Of a DNA stretch of 64,000 nucleotides, positions 59,405-64,000 are shown one piece after another. Origin of the DNA: Litorimonas sp964565335 (GTDB lineage Bacteria > Pseudomonadota > Alphaproteobacteria > Caulobacterales > Maricaulaceae); contig CAZMEN010000003.1 in the NCBI GenBank assembly GCA_964565335.1, positions 1 to 64,000 on the forward strand, written 5' to 3'. Both the position numbers and the translations under genes were made by a program. The notes under the pieces were generated by a model that worked only from the letters and a program-made list of their open reading frames with translations, made no database searches and had not been told where the DNA came from. Every line of letters begins with the position of its first letter. Positions within the stretch are counted from its first letter, which is position 1.

Positions 59405-60470
59405 TAATAATCTCCACATTCGGGACGGGATGATTTTTGGCCCCCGTCCAGCGCCAAAGCATTGTCCCGCATGTGTGGCCGGCTGTATCTATATGATTTT
59501 TTGGCCCGTTCCCATCTTGTGGTTTGGGCGCGACCACAACTGTGACCGTGCCGTCATCATTAAGTTCAGCCAGTCCATTATTGGTGTGAATTGTGTGATG
59601 GCGATAATCTAAGCTCTCCATCCAGATATTATTGATCTGAAAGTTCCAACCCTCGCAATCGGGAATGTGGGTGGTGATACGTAAGGCTTGGCCCTCTGCT
59701 AGTTCCCACCAGCCATGTAGATAATGAATCATCGGGTCGCCGCCAGCCTTGGAAAACATGGATTGATCAGCCGTATTGAGAGCGTTTTTATTCTCGCGCT
59801 TAAAGAGGTCCGCCCATTGTAGGAATATTGTCGATGTCCCGTTAACAAATGCAGGAACGCGCGTGAGCGCCGAAGACAATAAGGCCGTAGATAAAGGTTG
59901 TGGTTTTAGCGGCCCGTCAATCGTCTCTATCGTGACCGTTGCGGGCGTCTCTGCGCCGCGATTAAAGAAAGTCTGCCTTACGATGAGGATAGAGGAGTCG
60001 TCGGCAAGCGGGAGCCAATTGCCTTCTTGCTTATCGGAACTAACGATAATTTCAAACGACCCGTCAGCGTCTAGCGTGACATCACGAATATCGAGTTCAC
60101 CCGTTGAAGCCATAGTGCCGTCAATGGCGTAGCGATTGGCTTTGGTGCCGAAGCTGAGAATAGGTACGGTTCCACGCTGTCCGCGAATGCGGTAACTATG
60201 CGCGCCGGAAACCGTTGCGTTTTGATAGAAATTATCAGGATTATCTGCCCCGATTTTTGCCGTAGCATGAGAGGCCTGGTAAAAACTTGGAAAAGCAGGA
60301 TCGGCATTTTCTAGATGCATATCTAGGCCGATGCGCAAAAGCCGTGTGAGGTATCTTACGCCTTCTGCTTTATCTAAATCTGAGCTCATTAAATCAGAGC
60401 TCAAAACTTGCTCCCCCGCAGCTTCTAGCTTTTGACAAAAGTCTTTCCAGATTGCGGCTGTGTCGCTCAT
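59397..60470 (-). CDS. DUF1214-like protein, unknown function
   Basis: A 357-residue soluble protein with no signal. Seen: LEAAGEQVLSSDLMSSDLDK, YLTRLLRIGLDMHLENADP, then SHATAKIGADNPDNFYQNAT and SYRIRGQRGTVPILSFGTKA with a beta-rich middle, ending TAGHTCGTMLWRWTGA. This order of a short helical N-part and a DUF1214-type beta domain is seen in steroid and terpene clusters. No catalytic residues are evident. One-base overlap with the SDR upstream and eight-base overlap with SnoaL downstream indicate tight co-translation. Confidence 0.72.
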   Translation of the reverse strand: MSDTAAIWKDFCQKLEAAGEQVLSSDLMSSDLDKAEGVRYLTRLLRIGLDMHLENADPAFPSFYQASHATAKIGADNPDNFYQNATVSGAHSYRIRGQRGTVPILSFGTKANRYAIDGTMASTGELDIRDVTLDADGSFEIIVSSDKQEGNWLPLADDSSILIVRQTFFNRGAETPATVTIETIDGPLKPQPLSTALLSSALTRVPAFVNGTSTIFLQWADLFKRENKNALNTADQSMFSKAGGDPMIHYLHGWWELAEGQALRITTHIPDCEGWNFQINNIWMESLDYRHHTIHTNNGLAELNDDGTVTVVVAPKPQDGNGPKNHIDTAGHTCGTMLWRWTGAKNHPVPNVEIINV

Positions 60471-61249
60471 TACGGCGCCATATATTGGCCGCCATTCACG
60501 TCGAGCGTTGCCCCAGAGACAACATTGGCGTAATCGGAGACGAAATACAGAACGGCTTTGGCGCAGTCTTCTTCGGGCGGAATAATGCCCAGAGGAATGC
60601 GGCCTGTAATCTCTCCGACCACCTCCTCACGCGGACGGCCAGCCGCGACTTGAGCGTCGATATATCCCATGACGGGCGCGCCTCCAATCCAACCCATACG
60701 GCAAGCATTAACCCGCACGCCGAAACGGCCTAAATCCTGTGCCATATGTTTTGATAAAACGCCGAGCCCGCCTTTACTGGCCGCATAAGCCGCTTCGCCG
60801 GGAAAGGGGTTTACGGTCGCCATAGTGGAGACATTGACAATGGCTCCGCCGCCATTGTCTTTCATGGCGGGCAGCACAGCTTGGCCCATACGCAATGCTC
60901 CTAGGCAATTCACGTCATAAATAGCCGCCCATTCTTCTGCATTGGCTACATCGCTAGTGGCCCAAGACCCGTGATTATAAGCACTGTTCACGAGGCCATC
61001 TATCCGGCCAAATTTATCTTGAACGGCTTTGGCGAGGGCCTGACATTGTGCGGCATCCGTGACATCAGTTGAGAGCGCTACAGCCTCTCCTCCAGCATCA
61101 GTAATGTCCTTCGCAACCTTATTCAAATATTCTTGATTGCGCGCCCCAAGACCAACTTTGGCCCCTTCTGCGGCGGCGATTTTGGCCATATTTTGTCCCA
61201 TGCCAGGGCCAACGCCGCTTATGATAATGACTTTATCTTTGAGTAACAT
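60470..61249 (-). CDS. Short-chain dehydrogenase/reductase
   Basis: A 259-residue SDR. Seen: IISGVGPGMGQNMAKIAAAEG with an unusual VGPGMG loop, VNSAY in place of NNAG, NVSTMATVN with Ser, AYAASKGGLGVLSKHM with Tyr-Lys, and SGATLDVNGGQYM. Divergent cofactor-loop and VNSAY motifs set it apart from the other SDRs here. It is the first gene of the minus operon and diverges from the sulfotransferase gene; a half-site of the operator overlaps its start codon. Confidence 0.88.
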   Translation of the reverse strand: MLLKDKVIIISGVGPGMGQNMAKIAAAEGAKVGLGARNQEYLNKVAKDITDAGGEAVALSTDVTDAAQCQALAKAVQDKFGRIDGLVNSAYNHGSWATSDVANAEEWAAIYDVNCLGALRMGQAVLPAMKDNGGGAIVNVSTMATVNPFPGEAAYAASKGGLGVLSKHMAQDLGRFGVRVNACRMGWIGGAPVMGYIDAQVAAGRPREEVVGEITGRIPLGIIPPEEDCAKAVLYFVSDYANVVSGATLDVNGGQYMAP

Positions 61250-61341
61250 GCGTAAAGTGTAGCGTAGTATTTTACGAATATGAAATAAAATCTTTCAAAT
61301 CCTCTCTGAATGCGTAGTAATTAAAGCGAATAAAAACGCAA
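61248..61341. promoter_or_regulatory. TTGCGTA operator array, SDR/sulfotransferase divergent promoter
   Basis: Two copies in tandem: ATGCGTA (61248-61254), 18 bases, TACGAAT (61273-61279); and ATGCGTA (61310-61316), 18 bases, AACGCAA (61335-61341). Starts are 62 bases apart. The first half-site overlaps the SDR start codon on the minus strand and the last ends five bases before the plus-strand ATG, so binding should block both genes. Confidence 0.62.
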
Positions 61342-61346
61342 AGGCG

Positions 61347-62513
61347 ATGAAAGTGGTTCCGGATAGAGAGAGTTTGGTTGCGCAAGCCATAGAGCAAACA
61401 GGGCTAAGTGATTTTGGTGATGAGTGGTTTTTTGCCAATATCGACGTCCTCATTCCGTCTTTGAACGCGCAGGCAAGATTGAGTCCTGAAGGGGTTTATG
61501 GTGCGCAGCATATGATAGTCTCGGGACTGGTTAATCGGTTGCGTCATGTGCAGTTTTTAAAGGATCACCCTGAAATATTGGAAGAGCAAGTCGATGTGAA
61601 AGCTGTGCTTACAGGCCTTCCTCGAACAGGCAGTACCATGTTGCATCGTATGTTAGCGTCGGCTCCGAATTTAACGGGCGTGAAATGGTACGAAACCCAA
61701 AACTATGTACCGCTCGATGGCGAAGTAAGGGGCGACCCAACACCCCGCAGAGAAGCGGCAAAAGGTGTACTTGCCTATATGTTAGAGAAAATTCCTGAAC
61801 TTATGTCTATTCACCCGATGGATATTGAGCAGCCCGATGAAGAAGTTATCATTCTCGGGCAACTTTTTTCCAGTTCCATGATTGAGAGCACCTATTACGT
61901 GCCGGATTATGCAGAGTGGTTATCACAGCAAAACCCTCGGCCCGCTTATGAGGATTTGATTGAAATTTTAAAATCTCTTCAATGGCAAAACCTTTCTCGA
62001 CGTATTGAGGGCGGAAAAGCGAAGAGCTGGGTTTTAAAAACTCCGGGTCATTTGATGGGGTTGCAAACAGTTCTGGACGTTTTTCCGAAAGCAAAGATTG
62101 TCATGACGCATCGGGACCCTGTCTCTACGATACCCTCTTATTGCAGTATGGAAGCGTCTCTTTACCGAATGGGCTCGGATGACATTTCAAATCATGAAAT
62201 TGGCGCTTACTGGATGAAACGTTTAAAGGATTGGCTTGATAATTTTATGTCTGTCCGCGCGGTCAATCCTTCAACATGCTTTATTGACGTAAGTTACAGT
62301 TCTTTATTGAAAAGCCCGACTGTTGAGGGCGCGCGTGTTTTGGACGCCGCTGGGATTCCATTGAGCGAAGAAATTCATAATAATATGGAAGAGTGGATTG
62401 AGTTAAATCGCAGAGAACATCGCGCTAAGCATAAATATAGTCTGGAAGATTTTGGCTTGAACTCAAACGACATTTCCAAGACATACAAATCTTATATTGA
62501 TCAATATGTTTAG
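61347..62513 (+). CDS. Sulfotransferase-family protein
   Basis: A 388-residue protein with a PAPS-type P-loop TGLPRTGSTMLHRML at about 89-103, the helix-turn region WVLKTPGHLMGLQTVLDVFP and 3'-phosphate motif IVMTHRDPVSTIPSYC at about 251-266. The family moves sulfate from PAPS to alcohols, but many bacterial members of this group are uncharacterised. A sulfate-adding enzyme next to a sulfatase-rich cluster is unexpected. Preceded by the TTGCGTA array; its stop overlaps the convergent flavoprotein stop by four bases. Confidence 0.85.
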   Translation: MKVVPDRESLVAQAIEQTGLSDFGDEWFFANIDVLIPSLNAQARLSPEGVYGAQHMIVSGLVNRLRHVQFLKDHPEILEEQVDVKAVLTGLPRTGSTMLHRMLASAPNLTGVKWYETQNYVPLDGEVRGDPTPRREAAKGVLAYMLEKIPELMSIHPMDIEQPDEEVIILGQLFSSSMIESTYYVPDYAEWLSQQNPRPAYEDLIEILKSLQWQNLSRRIEGGKAKSWVLKTPGHLMGLQTVLDVFPKAKIVMTHRDPVSTIPSYCSMEASLYRMGSDDISNHEIGAYWMKRLKDWLDNFMSVRAVNPSTCFIDVSYSSLLKSPTVEGARVLDAAGIPLSEEIHNNMEEWIELNRREHRAKHKYSLEDFGLNSNDISKTYKSYIDQYV

Positions 62514-64000
62514 TCTTCGCTGATTGCGTTTGCCGCTCTTCGGCCTGAGTAAACACAATCGGCAATAGATAACCCGCTAATGTAGTTCCAAGAGGCAATA
62601 CCAATCGCGTTACGCCCGGCCGCAAATAGCCCTTCAATAGGCTTACCAGTGTTATCTAGGACACCGCCTGTGGCTTCGTTAACTTTCAGCCCGCCTAGTG
62701 TCAGTATCGGGCAAGGGAATAATTTGGCTGCAAGGCCAATATCAATGGCTATAAGCGAGCCTTCATCAAGTTGAGCAATGTCCTCTTGCGTTTTCTCAAA
62801 TGGGTCATCTATCTCGCCGCGAGCCATTTTATTATACTCTGCGAGTTCAGCCGCAAGATTGTCGCCGTTCACATGAATCAACTCCGCGAGATCATTTGCT
62901 GATTTAGCCTTTTTAGCTCCAAAGTAGGAATTGAGTTTCGCAAGGGCGCGTTGGAAGGAGANNNNNNNNNNTCATCCATCCGCGCCCATTATGATTTTCA
63001 GCCATTTCGACACCCAGTGTCGCGCCGTAAACCATCTCATTGATAAAGCGTTTGCCGTTCTCATTTACAATCATTCCGCGGGCGAAAGAAAGAGGTGGGT
63101 TGATAAAACGCCAAGCTGTGATGCGGTCCATATTTTCAGCCATACCGCCTACGCTTTGACCCAATCTAATACCTGCGCCACTATCACCATCCGTTCCAAG
63201 CGGATAGCCCGCTGTATATTTAGGGGCGTAATGAGCCATCATTTTAGAATTAAATACAAATCCTCCGGCGGAGAGGACAATGCCTTTTCGAGCGCGAATA
63301 AATATTTCCGTTCGGGAGTCGGCCAGAGACTTCGCTTTTTCCAAATGCCCCATGGCTTTTTTAAAAAAGAACTTTGACCCTGGGATAATGGGCGGAAACA
63401 TGGCGAATAATTTATTGGCTTTGCCGCGTAAGGTTTTGTAATTTTCTAACGTTGCATCGTCTGCAAAACGTAGGGCTTTTACGCCTATAACGTTCTCTTC
63501 CGAGTCCGTCACGAGTTGGCGCACCTCAGTATAGGGGAGGACTTTTAATCCTTTGGCTTCGGCGCTGGCCCTTAACGGGTCAAAGATTGAGCCGCCTAGA
63601 TTGGTTGCTTTTGCGCCTTGCTTAATAGGCACATATCCACGGTGTCCGCGTGCGGCGGGCGCTGCATGTTTTTTATAACTAGGTACTAAGCTATTATCAC
63701 TATGATAGAGAAAATATTGCGGCGCAGGGTAAGAGGTTTTATGTGGCCATAATGTTCCGCGTAAATCAACATCATGACTTTTTAGCCACTCTATTGTCGG
63801 AGCACTTCTTTCGCAAAAATCGCGCAAGGTTTCATCTGAGACAATGCCTTCTGTTTCGAGCTTGAGATAGTTGAACATGTTTTCGGGCGTGTCCTCCACG
63901 CCTGCTTCTTCTTGGGTACTGGTTCCGCCGCCCGCATAGATAACGCCGCCGCTGGCTTTTGTCGCGCCGCCGCCTTCAAATCGGTCAAGGGCGATGACGG
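62510..64000 (-). CDS. KstD-related FAD dehydrogenase, partial and interrupted by a gap
   Basis: A flavoprotein of the fumarate reductase/KstD superfamily that runs off the right edge, so its start and FAD-binding N-terminus are missing. Seen from the edge inward: FEGGGATKASGGVIYAGGGT, DTPENMFNYL, RGHRGYVPIKQGAKATNLGG, FIRARKGIVLSAGGFVFNSK, and after the N run SFQRALAKLNSYFG, FPCPILTLGGLKVNE, GLFAAGRNAIGIASWNYISG. The ten Ns at 62962-62971 break the frame by one base, so the real gap length differs. It may act as a 3-ketosteroid delta1- or delta4-dehydrogenase; the missing part prevents a choice. Confidence 0.8.
62962..62971. other. Scaffold gap (10 N)
   Basis: Ten unknown bases within the partial flavoprotein gene. 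Flanking reading frames join only if the gap is a multiple of three, so ten is a placeholder length. Confidence 0.95.

Noticed and set aside
62913..62961. Out-of-frame tail of the flavoprotein around the N run
   Set aside because: The apparent tail comes from translating through a ten-base placeholder; the true frame resumes after the gap.
1..64000. CRISPR arrays, rRNA and tRNA genes
   Set aside because: No regularly spaced identical repeats beyond the operator half-sites, and no rRNA or tRNA signature, was found on reading either strand.

Overview
The window looks like part of an alphaproteobacterial chromosome, most likely from a marine steroid- or terpenoid-degrading lineage. The grounds are moderate GC content, two large TonB-dependent receptors with the LDEIVVTAQK-type N-terminus, many short-chain dehydrogenases and tight TAATG/ATGA gene overlaps. 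No rRNA or tRNA gene was recognised, so the taxon is an inference. A 10-base N run at 62962-62971 shows that this is a scaffold.

Layout. 0-3.2 kb: a periplasmic binding protein and a PAS histidine kinase that probably form a sensory pair. 3.4-9.0 kb: an acyl-CoA dehydrogenase diverging from a KstD-like flavoprotein, a small conserved protein and an S1 sulfatase. 9.06-14.9 kb (minus): HsdA-like 3-alpha-hydroxysteroid dehydrogenase, SDR, aldehyde dehydrogenase, old-yellow-enzyme family protein, VOC protein and SDR. 15-21.7 kb (plus): an atypical SDR, a TonB receptor, a lipoprotein sulfatase and a membrane-anchored type III alkylsulfatase-like protein. 21.7-22.9 kb (minus): alpha/beta hydrolase and [2Fe-2S] ferredoxin. 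23-31.3 kb (plus): fused class III CoA-transferase, DUF35 protein, Ltp2-like thiolase homologue, small conserved protein, acyl-CoA ligase, second CoA-transferase and amidohydrolase. 31.3-32.3 kb (minus): enoyl-CoA hydratase. 32.3-38.9 kb (plus): TetR regulator, cytochrome P450, Rieske oxygenase, SDR, anchored beta-propeller-like protein, VOC and SnoaL. 38.9-40.4 kb: structured noncoding DNA and an AT-rich orphan gene with a possible nuclease-like motif. 40.4-44.2 kb: Rieske oxygenase and OYE-family gene diverging from an MFS transporter. 44.2-46.5 kb: a HupE/PpiC pair flanked by decayed ends of a receptor gene and an SDR gene. 46.6-50.4 kb (minus): TonB receptor and two SDRs. 50.6-56.9 kb (plus): ligase, amidohydrolase, Rieske oxygenase, enoyl-CoA hydratase and DUF3604 lipoprotein. 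57-58.4 kb: two AsnC/Lrp regulators and SnoaL. 58.4-61.2 kb (minus): SRPBCC, SnoaL, DUF1214-like and SDR. 61.3-64 kb: sulfotransferase-family protein, then a KstD-related flavoprotein cut by the window end.

How it may work together (inference from families): import through the receptors, desulfation outside the cytoplasm by sulfatases, 3-hydroxyl oxidation by HsdA-like and other SDRs, ring dehydrogenation by KstD-type flavoproteins, hydroxylation by P450 and KshA-like Rieske oxygenases, and CoA-dependent side-chain removal by ligases, CoA-transferases, acyl-CoA dehydrogenase, hydratases and an Ltp2/DUF35-like aldolase pair. No ring-cleavage (meta-cleavage) genes and no formylglycine-generating enzyme were seen here.

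The most striking unexplained signal is regulatory. A long inverted repeat (WTGCGTA, 17-18 bases, WACGCAW) sits in front of six transcription units spread over 56 kb. It is often followed by a further full or partial copy 62-63 bases on. A second, TetR-type palindrome (TCCGAAC-ATC-GTTCGGA) sits beside the tetR gene, in front of the CoA-transferase/ferredoxin operons, and in degenerate form in front of the SDR-ALDH operon. Together these tie the region into what looks like two overlapping regulons.
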